Source: Mameliella sp. CS4 (GTDB taxonomy: Bacteria > Pseudomonadota > Alphaproteobacteria > Rhodobacterales > Rhodobacteraceae). Taken from it: DNA of 64,000 nucleotides. The notes under the pieces are model-generated. The model did not search any database. It was not told the origin of the DNA and was given only the letters and a program-made list of their open reading frames with translations. This document shows, one piece after another, positions 26,501-35,476 of the stretch. How positions within the stretch are numbered: position 1 is the stretch's first letter; each line of letters starts with the position of its first letter. The position numbers and the translations under genes are program-made. The DNA is taken from contig NZ_JAHXRQ010000009.1 of NCBI RefSeq assembly GCF_019392335.1, positions 124,001 through 188,000 on the forward strand. The letters run 5' to 3'.

Positions 26501-26576
26501 AAAAAAAACCCCGGCACAAGGCCGGGGTTCAGTCATTGAGGCAGGTTTCATACAGGCAAGAAACCTATCGAGCAGT
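26501..26576 (-). ncRNA. Candidate small RNA with 5' hairpin and terminator
   Basis: On the minus strand a good promoter (26583–26611) is followed by about 76 bases ending in a perfect Rho-independent terminator: CCCCGGC/GCCGGGG (stem arms 26509–26515 and 26521–26527) and eight U. A second stem-loop near the 5' end pairs AGGTTTC with GAAACCT around a ten-base loop. No minus-strand protein gene lies upstream, so the terminator needs another explanation, and a discrete sRNA is the simplest. A tiny frame starting inside it (MKPASMTEPRPC) overlaps the terminator and is unlikely to be coding. Confidence 0.6.
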
Positions 26577-26582
26577 GCCCCC

Positions 26583-26611
26583 TTTATAAGCGTTACGGTT
26601 TCTGAGTCCAA
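26583..26611 (-). promoter_or_regulatory. Promoter of the candidate small RNA
   Basis: On the minus strand TTGGAC (26606–26611) and TATAAA (26583–26588) are separated by exactly 17 bases, a near-consensus housekeeping sigma-factor promoter. The predicted start is a G around 26576. Confidence 0.65.
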
Positions 26612-26690
26612 GCTAAAAGTTTGAAAAGGCGTAAAAGGAGCGATACGCTCGCCTTCAAGAAAACAAGGGCAGACAGGGATCGTTGCAGAA

Positions 26691-28514
26691 ATGTGCGTAA
26701 ATTTTTTCCGAAATCGGGTCGCAAAAATCGTCGCGGCCGGAGCGATTCTGTCCGCAGGCAGCCTGTGGGCCGATCCCCAACATGGCATAGCTATGTATGG
26801 CGACCCGCAACTTCCACCCGATTTTGTGTCGCTCCCCTACGCCAACCCGGACGCGCCGACCGGTGGCCGCATCGTCACCGGAGAGCTTGGCAGCTACGAC
26901 AGTCTCAATCCGCTCATCCTGAAAGGCTCTGCGCCCTGGCAGTTGCGGTTCCTCGTCTACGAAAGCCTGATGGGCCGGAACTACGATGAACCCTTCTCGC
27001 TGTACGGTCTTCTGGCCGAATCGATAGAGGTCGGGCCGAATCGGGAATGGGTGGAATTCACCCTCCGGCCAGAGGCGGAATTCTCGGATGGTAGCCCGGT
27101 GACGGTCGAGGATGTCATGTGGTCCTACGAAACGCTGGGCACCAAGGGTCACCCCCGCTACCTCGGTCTCTGGGGCAAGGTCGAGAGCATGGAACAGACC
27201 GGTGAACGGTCCGTGCGGTTCACCTTCAACGAGGACAACCCGGAACTGGCGCTGGTCATCGGCATGCGCCCGATCCTGAAGAAGGCCCAGTGGGAGGGTC
27301 TGGACTTCGAGAACTCGAGCCTTGACCTCGTTCCGATCACCTCGGCGCCCTATGTCATCGGCGACTACGAGGCCGGTCGCTATGTCGAGTTGAACCGCAA
27401 CCCGGACTACTGGGGCAAGGACGTGAATTTCCGGCGCGGCACCAACAACCTCGACACCATCCGGCTGGAATTCTTCGCGGACGACACCGCGCTGTTTGAG
27501 GCCTTCAAGGCGGGGATCATCAACACGATCCGCGAGACCAATGCCGAGAAATGGAAGACCCAGTACGATTTTCCGGCGGTCAACCGGGGCGATATCGTCA
27601 AGTCCGAGATCGCGCACCAGCGCCCCACCGGCATCACCGGTTTCGTGATGAACACGCGGCGCCCCAAGTTTGCCGACTGGCATGTACGGGATGCGATGAT
27701 CCATGCCTTCAACTTCGAATACATCAACGACACGCTGACCGGTGGCGCGCAGCCGCGCATCACCTCTTATTACGGCAACTCCCTGCTGGGGATGCGCGAC
27801 GGCCCGGCCGAAGGGCTGGTCAAAGACCTGCTGACCCCCTTTGCCGACGAGCTGCTGCCCGGCGCGCTGGAGGGCTACAGCCTGCCCGTCTCTGACGGCA
27901 GCCCCCGCAACCGCGCAAACCTGGCCAAGGCCATCGACCTCATGGCAGAGGCCGGCTGGACCGTTCAGAACGGCGTGATGAAGAACGCCGCAGGTGCGCC
28001 TTTCACCTTCGAGATCCTGTTGCAGCAGGGACAGGGTGAAAACGTCGCGATGGCCGAGATCTTTATCCGGGCGCTGGAACGGATCGGCATCACGGCGCAG
28101 GTGACGATGATAGATCCGGCGCAATACAAGGAACGCACCAACCAGTTCGATTTCGACATGACCAGCTTTCGGCGCGGTCTCTCGCTCAGCCCCGGGAACG
28201 AGCAATTCCTCTACTGGGGGGCCGAGGCCGCCGACCAGGAAGGCTCTCGGAACTGGATGGGGATGAAATCACCCGCGGCGGACGCGATGATCCATGCGCT
28301 GCTGGGCGCCAAAAGTCGGGACGATTTTCTGGCCGCCGCCCGCGCGCTGGACCGTGTGCTGATCAGCGGGCGCTACGTGATCCCGGTGCAGGACAAATAC
28401 GCGGTCAGCCGCATCGCCCACGCGAAGGAACTGACCTATCCCAAGGATAGCCTGCCGATCTATGGTGATTGGCTGGGCTTTCAGCCTGATGTATGGTGGT
28501 GGGAGGGCGAGTGA
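26691..28514 (+). CDS. Peptide ABC transporter substrate-binding protein (family 5)
   Basis: The 607-residue secreted protein has a signal peptide (VAKIVAAGAILSAGSLWA) and the SBP_bac_5 domain, with LAESIEVGPNREWVEFTLRPEAEFSDG as the characteristic early motif. It resembles the YejA/oligopeptide-binding group, which collect peptides in the periplasm for an ABC importer. No permease or ATPase gene is adjacent, so its partner lies elsewhere. A small lipoprotein gene follows. Confidence 0.9.
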   Translation: MCVNFFRNRVAKIVAAGAILSAGSLWADPQHGIAMYGDPQLPPDFVSLPYANPDAPTGGRIVTGELGSYDSLNPLILKGSAPWQLRFLVYESLMGRNYDEPFSLYGLLAESIEVGPNREWVEFTLRPEAEFSDGSPVTVEDVMWSYETLGTKGHPRYLGLWGKVESMEQTGERSVRFTFNEDNPELALVIGMRPILKKAQWEGLDFENSSLDLVPITSAPYVIGDYEAGRYVELNRNPDYWGKDVNFRRGTNNLDTIRLEFFADDTALFEAFKAGIINTIRETNAEKWKTQYDFPAVNRGDIVKSEIAHQRPTGITGFVMNTRRPKFADWHVRDAMIHAFNFEYINDTLTGGAQPRITSYYGNSLLGMRDGPAEGLVKDLLTPFADELLPGALEGYSLPVSDGSPRNRANLAKAIDLMAEAGWTVQNGVMKNAAGAPFTFEILLQQGQGENVAMAEIFIRALERIGITAQVTMIDPAQYKERTNQFDFDMTSFRRGLSLSPGNEQFLYWGAEAADQEGSRNWMGMKSPAADAMIHALLGAKSRDDFLAAARALDRVLISGRYVIPVQDKYAVSRIAHAKELTYPKDSLPIYGDWLGFQPDVWWWEGE

Positions 28515-28559
28515 TTTCGTCCCTTACTTAACGGCGACAAGACCGGACAAGAGGCAGAT

Positions 28560-28673
28560 ATGAGAGTGGTTTTCGTGATCGCGCTGGCCGCAGGGCTGGC
28601 AGGATGTGGCACCGTCGATGGCATCGGACAGGATATTTCCGCCGGGTCGCGGACGGTTCAGGGCTGGTTCTGA
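28560..28673 (+). CDS. Entericidin-like small lipoprotein
   Basis: The 37-residue protein MRVVFVIALAAGLAGC… has a lipobox (LAGC) and a short mature part GTVDGIGQDISAGSRTVQG, the pattern of entericidin EcnA/EcnB-type lipoproteins. These are small envelope lipoproteins once linked to programmed lysis; their function in alphaproteobacteria is unclear. It lies 46 bases after the peptide-binding protein. Confidence 0.75.
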   Translation: MRVVFVIALAAGLAGCGTVDGIGQDISAGSRTVQGWF

Positions 28674-28700
28674 TCCAGACACTGTCCTTTGGCAGGAAAG

Positions 28701-28730
28701 AGGCGCGCTGATCTTGTCGGCGCGCCTGTT
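28701..28730. terminator. Hairpin between convergent genes
   Basis: AGGCGCGC (28701–28708) pairs with GCGCGCCT (28720–28727). It lies between the lipoprotein gene and a convergent minus-strand gene and probably ends one or both transcripts, although the U-tract is poor. Confidence 0.5.
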
Positions 28731-28744
28731 GGTGTGCCCGGGGG

Positions 28745-29023
28745 TTACAGCATGCCTTTGCACTTGCTGGGCGATCCGCCCTTGCCCAGATGGTGCGGGT
28801 TCAGGACGATGATCCAGCGCACAGGCTGGCCCGGCGCCTGCGTCCGGCGATAGGTGCAGCCATCGGGCGTCGTCATGTAATCGCCCTGCGGCACCGCGTA
28901 GCCTTGGGTTGTGACAAACGGCTGCGCCTGGGCAAAGACATGCGACTTGGGTGTTTCGGCATCGGTGCTGCTGAACGCGGCAAGTCCGATGGTGGCGGCG
29001 GTGACAAGCGGCATGATGGCCAT
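28745..29023 (-). CDS. Small secreted protein of unknown function
   Basis: The 92-residue protein starts with a signal peptide (MAIMPLVTAATIGLAAFSSTDA) and a mature region with GDYMTTPDGCTYRRTQAPGQPVRWIIVLNPHHLG. AGGAG lies upstream of ATG 29023. I do not recognise the family with confidence. It has two Cys residues, so a disulphide is possible in the periplasm. It stands alone between a small lipoprotein and a sensor kinase. Confidence 0.75.
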   Translation of the reverse strand: MAIMPLVTAATIGLAAFSSTDAETPKSHVFAQAQPFVTTQGYAVPQGDYMTTPDGCTYRRTQAPGQPVRWIIVLNPHHLGKGGSPSKCKGML

Positions 29024-29151
29024 CTGGGAACTCCTGTGATTGGTCTGCGGGCAAGCTGACGCAGAGGTCTTTCAACCGGGTGACCGCGAGACGGCGAAAC
29101 CGTGGCGCATGCAGCGGATTTTCTGAAAATTCCGCGCGGCCAAATCGCGGT

Positions 29152-30441
29152 TCACAGCGCGATGACAATATCGGCGCGCAGGCCGCCCAGGCTCTCGCTT
29201 TCGCCCAGCCGCAGAACGCCGCCATGCGCCCGCGCGATATCCGCCGCAATCGCCAGGCCCAGCCCGACACCCGAGCCGCGATCCTGGTTGCGCGCCGGAT
29301 CCAGTCGCACGAAAGGGCGCAGCGCATCCTCGCGTTGATCCGCCGGGATGCCGGGGCCGTCATCCTCGACCCGGATACGCAGGGAACCATCGGTCAACTG
29401 CACCGACACGCGACAGTCCGAGGCATAGCGGCGCGCGTTTGCCAGCAGGTTCTCGACCGCGCGGCGCAAGGCGCGCGGGCGCAGCATGGCCGTCCCCTCG
29501 CCCCGCATCTCGCCAAGCTCGACCCGTTGCCCGCCACGCTGCGCGTCCTCGACGATCCGCTGGATGAGCGCAAAAGGATCGACGCGCTCCGAAGCGCCGG
29601 TTTCGGCATCGCCGCGCGCGAAATCCAAGAAGGCGTCGATCAGCTGCTGCATCTCCTCGACATCGCGTTCCAGCGGTTCACGGTCCTCGTCATCCAGCAA
29701 CGACAGCCCCAGCCTGAGCCGCGTCATCGGCGTGCGCAGGTCATGGCTGACCCCCGACAGCATCATGGTGCGCTGTTCGATGTGCCGTTCGATACGGTTG
29801 CGCATTTCCAGAAAGGCATGACCGGCGGCCCGCACTTCTGTCGCGCCGGAGGGCGAATAGCGCAGGTTGCGTCCCTTGCCAAACGCCTCTGCCGCCGCCG
29901 CGAGCCGGGTGATCGGTCGCAGCTGGTTGCGCATGTAGAGAAAGGCGATGAGCGTCATCAAAGCGCCGAAGACAACCATGTTCACAAACAGCTGATGCGG
30001 GTTCGAAGCAGACACCCGCGACCGGTCGATGCTGGCCCGGTACAGCTGATCGTCGCGGCGCAGGAACAGAACCACCTCACGGTCGCTGGGCAGCAAAATG
30101 CGCTCCAGGGCCGGGATGCGCATGTCCAGCTCGCGGATCACCACAAGGCCGGTGAAGTCGTACCAGCGCCGTTGGTTGGCCTCGGGCAGCGTGTCCTCTG
30201 CCACCTCCCTGGGACGAATGCCGAGCCGCTGCGCATTGGACAGGTCCCGCAGATCCGCCACCACAAGGTTGACCTCGCGCGCCAGCTCCCTGGTCATCTG
30301 GACTGTGACGCCCTCGAAGTGACGCTGGATGAAGACGACGGACACCACCAGTTGCAGCGTCACCACCGGCAGCACAAGGATCAGTGCGGCACGGCCGTAA
30401 AGACTGCGGGGCATATATCGTTTGAGCCAGCGGAAGAACAT
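29152..30441 (-). CDS. EnvZ-like sensor histidine kinase
   Basis: The 429-residue inner-membrane kinase has two membrane helices (about residues 15–36 and 155–175) bracketing a periplasmic domain, a HAMP domain, the phospho-acceptor His in SGVSHDLRTPMTRLRLG, and ATPase boxes NLLANARRYA, DDGPGIP and GSGVGLGLAIA. The H-box is of the EnvZ type, which pairs with OmpR-like regulators. No response-regulator gene is adjacent in this window, so the partner must be encoded elsewhere. Confidence 0.88.
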   Translation of the reverse strand: MFFRWLKRYMPRSLYGRAALILVLPVVTLQLVVSVVFIQRHFEGVTVQMTRELAREVNLVVADLRDLSNAQRLGIRPREVAEDTLPEANQRRWYDFTGLVVIRELDMRIPALERILLPSDREVVLFLRRDDQLYRASIDRSRVSASNPHQLFVNMVVFGALMTLIAFLYMRNQLRPITRLAAAAEAFGKGRNLRYSPSGATEVRAAGHAFLEMRNRIERHIEQRTMMLSGVSHDLRTPMTRLRLGLSLLDDEDREPLERDVEEMQQLIDAFLDFARGDAETGASERVDPFALIQRIVEDAQRGGQRVELGEMRGEGTAMLRPRALRRAVENLLANARRYASDCRVSVQLTDGSLRIRVEDDGPGIPADQREDALRPFVRLDPARNQDRGSGVGLGLAIAADIARAHGGVLRLGESESLGGLRADIVIAL

Positions 30442-30496
30442 GCGCTAAGCCTAGCCCGCGCCGCCCCGGCCCGCCATCGCCAAAAGGACCCATCCG

Positions 30497-31411
30497 ATGC
30501 AGGACCCCCAGCCCGATTTCCAGCCCCGACCGGGCCTTGCCGAAGAGATTGCCCCGGGGCTGCGCCGTGTCCTGGCGCCGAACCCCTCGCCCATGACCTT
30601 TCGCGGCACCAACACCTACCTGCTGGGCACGCGGGGCATTGCGGTGATCGATCCAGGCCCCGACGAGCCCGCCCACCTGCAGGCTATTCTGGATGCGCTG
30701 GAGCCGGGGCAGCAGATCACGCATATCCTCGTGACCCATGCGCACCTCGATCATTCCCCCCTCGCCCGTGACCTTGCGCGCCGGACCGGGGCGCCGGTCT
30801 TGGGATTCGGCCCGGCCGAGGCCGGGCGCAGCGCCGTCATGCAGAAACTGGCTGCCGAGGGGCTGGTCGGCGGCGGCGAAGGCGTCGATACGCGCTTTGA
30901 ACCGGATGTCACCCTTGCCGATGGTGACACTGTTGCCGGGGATGGCTGGACCGTCGAGGCCCTGCACACGCCGGGCCACATGGCCAACCACCTGTGCTTT
31001 GCCTGGGGCGATGTCCTGTTTTCCGGGGACCTCGTGATGGGCTGGGCGACCTCTCTGGTGTCACCACCCGATGGGGATCTGACCGCCTTCATGGCCTCTC
31101 TGGAACGTCTTCAAGAACGACCTTGGTCCTTGTTCCATGCAGGTCACGGCGCCCCCGTGACCGCCCCCGCCGACCGCCTTGAGACCCTTCTGACTCACCG
31201 CCGTGGCCGCGAAACCGCCATCCTCGAGTCGCTGGCCCAGGCCCCCGCCACCGCGCGCAGCCTGGCAGAGCGGATCTACACCGAGGTTCCGCCAGCCCTC
31301 CTGCCTGCTGCCACCCGGAATGTCCTGGCGCACCTCATTGATCTGACGCAGAAATCCCGTGTGTCCCCAGTCGGAGAGCTTTCCGCCGAGGCCGTCTTTC
31401 GCGCGATCTGA
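30497..31411 (+). CDS. MBL-fold metallo-hydrolase
   Basis: The 304-residue protein has the metallo-beta-lactamase signature THAHLDHS, the downstream HTPGHMANH and the GDLVMG metal-bridging Asp, with an extra C-terminal helical domain as in LACTB2-type hydrolases. Substrate is unknown; relatives act on RNA or thioesters. It starts 55 bases from the divergent kinase gene and has the usual start MQDPQPDF. Confidence 0.88.
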   Translation: MQDPQPDFQPRPGLAEEIAPGLRRVLAPNPSPMTFRGTNTYLLGTRGIAVIDPGPDEPAHLQAILDALEPGQQITHILVTHAHLDHSPLARDLARRTGAPVLGFGPAEAGRSAVMQKLAAEGLVGGGEGVDTRFEPDVTLADGDTVAGDGWTVEALHTPGHMANHLCFAWGDVLFSGDLVMGWATSLVSPPDGDLTAFMASLERLQERPWSLFHAGHGAPVTAPADRLETLLTHRRGRETAILESLAQAPATARSLAERIYTEVPPALLPAATRNVLAHLIDLTQKSRVSPVGELSAEAVFRAI

Positions 31412-31491
31412 TGCGTCGCGAATTATTCCGCAATTTTGTGACGAAACCCTCTGGACGCCCGGATTCCACATTGTTATAGACCGCCCCATGT

Positions 31492-31566
31492 TCCGGCGTA
31501 GCTCAGCGGTAGAGCAGTTGACTGTTAATCAATTGGTCGTAGGTTCGATCCCTACCGCCGGAGCCA
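31492..31566 (+). tRNA. tRNA-Asn (GTT anticodon), CCA encoded
   Basis: Acceptor arm TCCGGCG pairs with CGCCGGA; the D-arm is GCTC-AGCGGTAGA-GAGC-like, the anticodon loop reads CTGTTAA (anticodon GTT), and the T-arm contains GGTTCGATCC. The discriminator is G and CCA is encoded at 31564–31566. A tyrosine-recombinase gene begins about 120 bases downstream, so the tRNA is the probable entry site of the following island. Confidence 0.97.
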
Positions 31567-31683
31567 AAATATCCTGAGAGACTGATTTCCAAGGATTTTC
31601 TCCGTCTACATTCGGAGAGTTCTTGGCGTGGCACATCTCCTGTCCCACCGCGTGGCACAAACGCTGGCACAGGAGTCGCAGAC

Positions 31684-33777
31684 TTGCGTTTCACGACCGC
31701 ATCGCAACCGCACCTCGAATACCGCCCGAGCGGCTTCCACTGGCGTCGTCGCTGGCCCCAGGCCCTACGGGCCTGGGGTCCGGAGGTCTCTCCGAAAAAA
31801 ATGTCACTGCTCCTCTCGCTTCGATCCCATGTCCTCCCCGACGCGAAGGCCCTGGCTCAGAAACTTACCCTTCTGAGCGATATCGCCTTCGCCAGCGTGA
31901 CGGAGAGGACGATGGCAATATCGCCGGACATCGTGGAGAGGCTCCTGGACGGGCTCAGCCGGTTTCTCATCGACGTGGCCGAGGCCGCGCGCGAGGTCGC
32001 CCCCGTTCGCACCCCGGAGGTGGCCGCCTATGAGCTGCAATGTTCCGACGCCGCGATTGCGACCGTCCGTGATGCAATCCGGCTTCGGGATCGGGACATG
32101 GCCCGGGATCCACTCCGGCAAGTGGCCGACCGCCTCGGAATCCCGCTCGACGAGACAGACCCGGACTGGCAGAGGCTGGCCTACCGAGCCTTGCGGATCA
32201 TCCTTGATGCGAACGAGGAAAACTTCCGCCGGGATCAAGGGGTCTACTCGACGCCGACGGCCGTGTTCTCCCGCGCTTTGACCAGCCAGGTCGCCACGCG
32301 CTCCATCTCTCAGCCCAATTCAGCGCCATCCCTCACGCAGAACGATGCACCTCCCGCTCCGGTGTATCCTACTGCGCCCGTCGCGCCTGTTCCATCGTAT
32401 CCCGTGTCGGCGCCCGACCCCGCCGGGGGCGCCGTTGCAGCACGGCCGATCGAAAAAGAAATGCCGAAAGACGTCGCTCCTGAGCTCTCAGTGGCGCCGG
32501 TTCAGGAAATCTGCACAACACACGACACCTCCCCCGGCCCGACGATCCTGGACACCGCCGAGGTTTATATTGAGAAGCGCTCGCAGGGCTACAGAACCTT
32601 CAAGTTCAATGAAGATCCCAACCCGAAGGGTGGTGAGAGCTGGGCCAAGAACTCGGCGGCGAATGTCCGATCAACGGCACGGTTGATGGAGCGCATTCTC
32701 GGGACGAAGTCTCTGGACGACATCACGCATGAGGATCTCACCGCTGCTTTCACACTCATGCAACGCATCCCGCGAAACTACCAGGCCAAGACCGACAAGC
32801 GGTGCCCACAGGTGGCCGCCGATGAGGCCGATGAACAAGAGCGCCGGAACGAGGAAATCACCCGGGCCCGCATGACCAAGAAAGGCGAGAGCCCAGGCAA
32901 GATCGAGATCACTATCCTGCGCGAGAAGCTGCCGCGGCTCAAGGCGGCGACGATCTACCGGCACATGCAGGATTTCCAGCGTGTCTTCAAGTTCGCCGTG
33001 CGTCAGGACGAAGCCCGCGAAAACATGATGGCGGATCATATCTGGGAGTCCGCGGAGGTCGAACGCCGAATGCTCCTGGAGGATGATACGGAGCGGCAGA
33101 CCTGGTGCGGGCGCCTGGGCAAGCTGTTTCGCACGCCCATCTTTCAGGACAAGCTCGAGGATGCCGGAGACCCAATGTACTGGGCACCTCTGATCGCCCT
33201 TCACATGGGTTTCCGCAGCGAGGAAGTCCTGCAGCTGCATACGGGCGATATTCAGGTCATCGACGAGATTCCCTGCATCGTCCTCAAGCAAGGTCCCGGC
33301 CAAAGCCTGAAGAGCATGGCTGCCCGTCGGACCGTGCCGATCCACCGCAACCTGCTCGAGCTTGGCCTGATGCGGCTCGTCGAAGAGCGCCGGCGCGCCG
33401 GAGAGCCGCGTCTCTTCCCCTGGCTGGAGCGCAGCGCCAACAAGAAGACCTTCACCGAAACGTTCTCGAAGCGCTTTACCCGTTATCGCAAGGACAACGA
33501 GTGCTATGATCCGCAACGGGATTTCCATTCCTTCCGGACCACGTTCAACCACCTCCTGATCGAGCTCGAGTGCCAGGACAGCCACCGCAAGTACCTGATG
33601 GGGCACGTGGAACGGGATGTGAATATCACCAACTACAACCCGCATGGTTTCGCCAAGAAGACCTTGCAGAAATGGGTCAACATGATCGAGATCGACATCT
33701 CGATGATCCGCAAGCCCTATGGCGACATGCCTCTTGCTGACGTCACCAACCTGGCGGATCGCCGGGTGTCCGCATGA
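31684..33777 (+). CDS. Tyrosine recombinase / integrase adjacent to tRNA-Asn
   Basis: The 697-residue protein (from a TTG at 31684) has a short basic start (PSGFHWRRRWP) like integrases with a DUF6538-type N-terminus, a helical region, a Pro-rich linker around 215–260, a SAM-like core-binding domain, and a C-terminal catalytic domain. Catalytic residues are visible: Arg in HMGFRSEEVLQL, HSFR, GHVERD and nucleophile Tyr in ITNYNPHG. ATG 31801 is an alternative start. Its place beside a tRNA suggests that it integrated this island. Confidence 0.88.
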   Translation: MRFTTASQPHLEYRPSGFHWRRRWPQALRAWGPEVSPKKMSLLLSLRSHVLPDAKALAQKLTLLSDIAFASVTERTMAISPDIVERLLDGLSRFLIDVAEAAREVAPVRTPEVAAYELQCSDAAIATVRDAIRLRDRDMARDPLRQVADRLGIPLDETDPDWQRLAYRALRIILDANEENFRRDQGVYSTPTAVFSRALTSQVATRSISQPNSAPSLTQNDAPPAPVYPTAPVAPVPSYPVSAPDPAGGAVAARPIEKEMPKDVAPELSVAPVQEICTTHDTSPGPTILDTAEVYIEKRSQGYRTFKFNEDPNPKGGESWAKNSAANVRSTARLMERILGTKSLDDITHEDLTAAFTLMQRIPRNYQAKTDKRCPQVAADEADEQERRNEEITRARMTKKGESPGKIEITILREKLPRLKAATIYRHMQDFQRVFKFAVRQDEARENMMADHIWESAEVERRMLLEDDTERQTWCGRLGKLFRTPIFQDKLEDAGDPMYWAPLIALHMGFRSEEVLQLHTGDIQVIDEIPCIVLKQGPGQSLKSMAARRTVPIHRNLLELGLMRLVEERRRAGEPRLFPWLERSANKKTFTETFSKRFTRYRKDNECYDPQRDFHSFRTTFNHLLIELECQDSHRKYLMGHVERDVNITNYNPHGFAKKTLQKWVNMIEIDISMIRKPYGDMPLADVTNLADRRVSA

Positions 33778-33875
33778 GTTGATGGCTGAGAGGACGCGCC
33801 CCACGAAATACAGACAGACACCGACCGACCCACCCCGTGCCAGAGGGGTGGATCGGCTTGGCCGCGACGAACGGA

Positions 33876-34316
33876 TCAGACCTGCAGGCGGCGGTTCACG
33901 AAATTCTCCGCCTTCACCCGCGCATCAGCGACTTCGATCATGCATCGCAGTCGACGGAGGCTTTGCAGCATCGATGACATCGTCTTTCCGCGGTCGGTCA
34001 GCTCCCGGCACTCCTCGACCCATCCGACTGCGCCCAGATCCGGTTCATTGTGACCATGGAACACCGGAACAACCGCAATCGTCTCGACATCGAGTTCCTT
34101 TCTGAAAAGTTCGATGAGCGGATCGAGATTTCTTAGCGAGTCGGTGTCGATCCATCGATTGCCGGAGAGCATAGCCAGGTCTCGTAGATAGCAGGCTCGT
34201 TCCATTGCACTTGCAAAGACGTCGGCTTTCTGGATCCCGTCGCTGATCTGCCGGGTTTCCAGAAGGATGTTTGTGAAAAGATCCTCCAGCGGCATCTGAA
34301 GATAAGTTTTGAACAT
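33876..34316 (-). CDS. Unknown small island protein
   Basis: The 146-residue protein starts MFKTYLQMPLEDLFTNILLE at ATG 34316, with GGAG six bases upstream; a GTG two codons earlier is possible. It is predicted to be mostly helical and soluble. I see no known motif. It is the last of the leftward genes of the island and converges on the integrase gene. Confidence 0.6.
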   Translation of the reverse strand: MFKTYLQMPLEDLFTNILLETRQISDGIQKADVFASAMERACYLRDLAMLSGNRWIDTDSLRNLDPLIELFRKELDVETIAVVPVFHGHNEPDLGAVGWVEECRELTDRGKTMSSMLQSLRRLRCMIEVADARVKAENFVNRRLQV

Positions 34317-34390
34317 GACCACTCCATTGGGTTTGGCGACGCACCATGCGACCGCGCTTCAAGTCGCCGGCGCGCGCGCCGGCGGAGAGG

Positions 34391-34798
34391 TCAGGCGGCG
34401 TTTAGACCCGCGTCGAGGGTTTTCTCCGAAACAGCTTGTGCCTGCTCGCTGTCGATCTCTGCGAGCAGGTCACCAAGCGCCTCGGCCAGCAGGCAAAGGT
34501 CATGCACCGCAGGATCGTCCGGAGATAAGTCACAGAAGTGCGTCGCTCCTGCGGAATCCGGATGATCCACAATTTGCAGACACAACAGGGCGTGCATCCA
34601 ACGCAATTCCTGCCGGCAATGGCAATCCATTCGCGACGCCGACCGCAATCGGGACCACAATCGCAGACATCGGCGCTGCGCGGCTGCGCCACCGAGCAAT
34701 CCGGCCGCATCCAAGAGGTCTTGGCACCTGTCGGCGAAGAGTTTCCGGACCGCCTGGCTGTTGGCCTTGCATCGCATGGTATCTGATGAACTGGTCAC
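34391..34798 (-). CDS. Unknown small island protein with duplicated leader
   Basis: The 135-residue protein starts at GTG 34798 (read MTSSSDTMRCKANSQ) behind AGGAGG. I chose this start because the upstream leader is duplicated ahead of the gene at 35473–35784, whose start (MSRSSDPMRED) aligns with it. The frame is open further upstream, but that part is the leader. There are several Cys and Leu-rich helices; the function is unknown. Confidence 0.55.
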   Translation of the reverse strand: MTSSSDTMRCKANSQAVRKLFADRCQDLLDAAGLLGGAAAQRRCLRLWSRLRSASRMDCHCRQELRWMHALLCLQIVDHPDSAGATHFCDLSPDDPAVHDLCLLAEALGDLLAEIDSEQAQAVSEKTLDAGLNAA

Positions 34799-34800
34799 TT

Positions 34801-34905
34801 CATTTCCTCCTGATTCCACGGACAATCGTGTCCGCTCTCAAGCGTCCTTGCCTCCTTTCTCGGACGAGTTTCGCGTCAGCGTTCCCGATAGCAGCCAGAG
34901 GTATC
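34801..34905 (-). repeat. Island leader repeat, copy A
   Basis: About 100 bases match 35791–35890 with roughly four in five positions equal by eye, including AAGCGTCCTTGCC and GCGTTCCC. On the minus strand the copy holds a small hairpin (CGGACACGATTGTCCG) and ends at the AGGAGG of the 34798 gene. Confidence 0.75.
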
Positions 34906-35065
34906 TGACATGCCGTGCCGAAGTTCCTGACAGGCTGGCCGGTCGAGACCAGGGCGCCCTCGAGCTGAAGGGCGCGTTGGTTTCTGCAGGCAGCATCTTG
35001 CAGGCTTCCGTTGTTCGCTCCCGCGCGGTGATACGCTGTCTCGGGCAGTCATCACGCGGATTGCA

Positions 35066-35476
35066 TCAACAACCGCCCGGGCCATTCCCATGTCGACCTT
35101 GATTGTTCGAAGTTGAGGTCAGGCCCCTTGCCCGGAAGAATGCCAGCGCTTGCAGGCATTCATGCGCCGAGAGACGCCGTGCGAACACGAACGCGGTCGG
35201 GTAGTGCGCATACCATCGGTTTGGAGCCGGATGGTGACCCATGGCGGCGAGAGCATCGAACGCGGTTTCGCGCAATAGTCCGCAGTCGAAATAGTACTCG
35301 GCTTCTTCAATCCCGGGATCAAATCCGAACGTCTGGTCGCCAAGATCCAGAACGCCAGAAACGAGTGTGAATGGCTTGAGATCGGAGTGCACATATTCGC
35401 ACCATGCCCATGCTTTGCCGAGATCAACGGCAAGGCGGGTCTTGTCTCCAGTGAATGGGGCAGATCTGCCGGTCAT
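35066..35476 (-). CDS. Unknown small island protein
   Basis: The 136-residue protein starts at ATG 35476, overlapping the stop of the preceding gene by ATGA, so the two are translationally coupled. The sequence has aromatic-rich stretches (GKAWAWCEYVHSDLKPF, NRWYAHYPTAFVFARR) and looks globular and soluble. I do not recognise it. Confidence 0.6.
   Translation of the reverse strand: MTGRSAPFTGDKTRLAVDLGKAWAWCEYVHSDLKPFTLVSGVLDLGDQTFGFDPGIEEAEYYFDCGLLRETAFDALAAMGHHPAPNRWYAHYPTAFVFARRLSAHECLQALAFFRARGLTSTSNNQGRHGNGPGGC

Noticed and set aside
26363-26788. A protein gene on the minus strand covering the candidate small RNA
   Set aside because: The frame runs through the promoter and terminator of the small RNA and has no motif or start signal.
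29080-30771. A 563-codon plus-strand frame
   Set aside because: It is antisense to the EnvZ-like kinase, which shows all kinase motifs in order.
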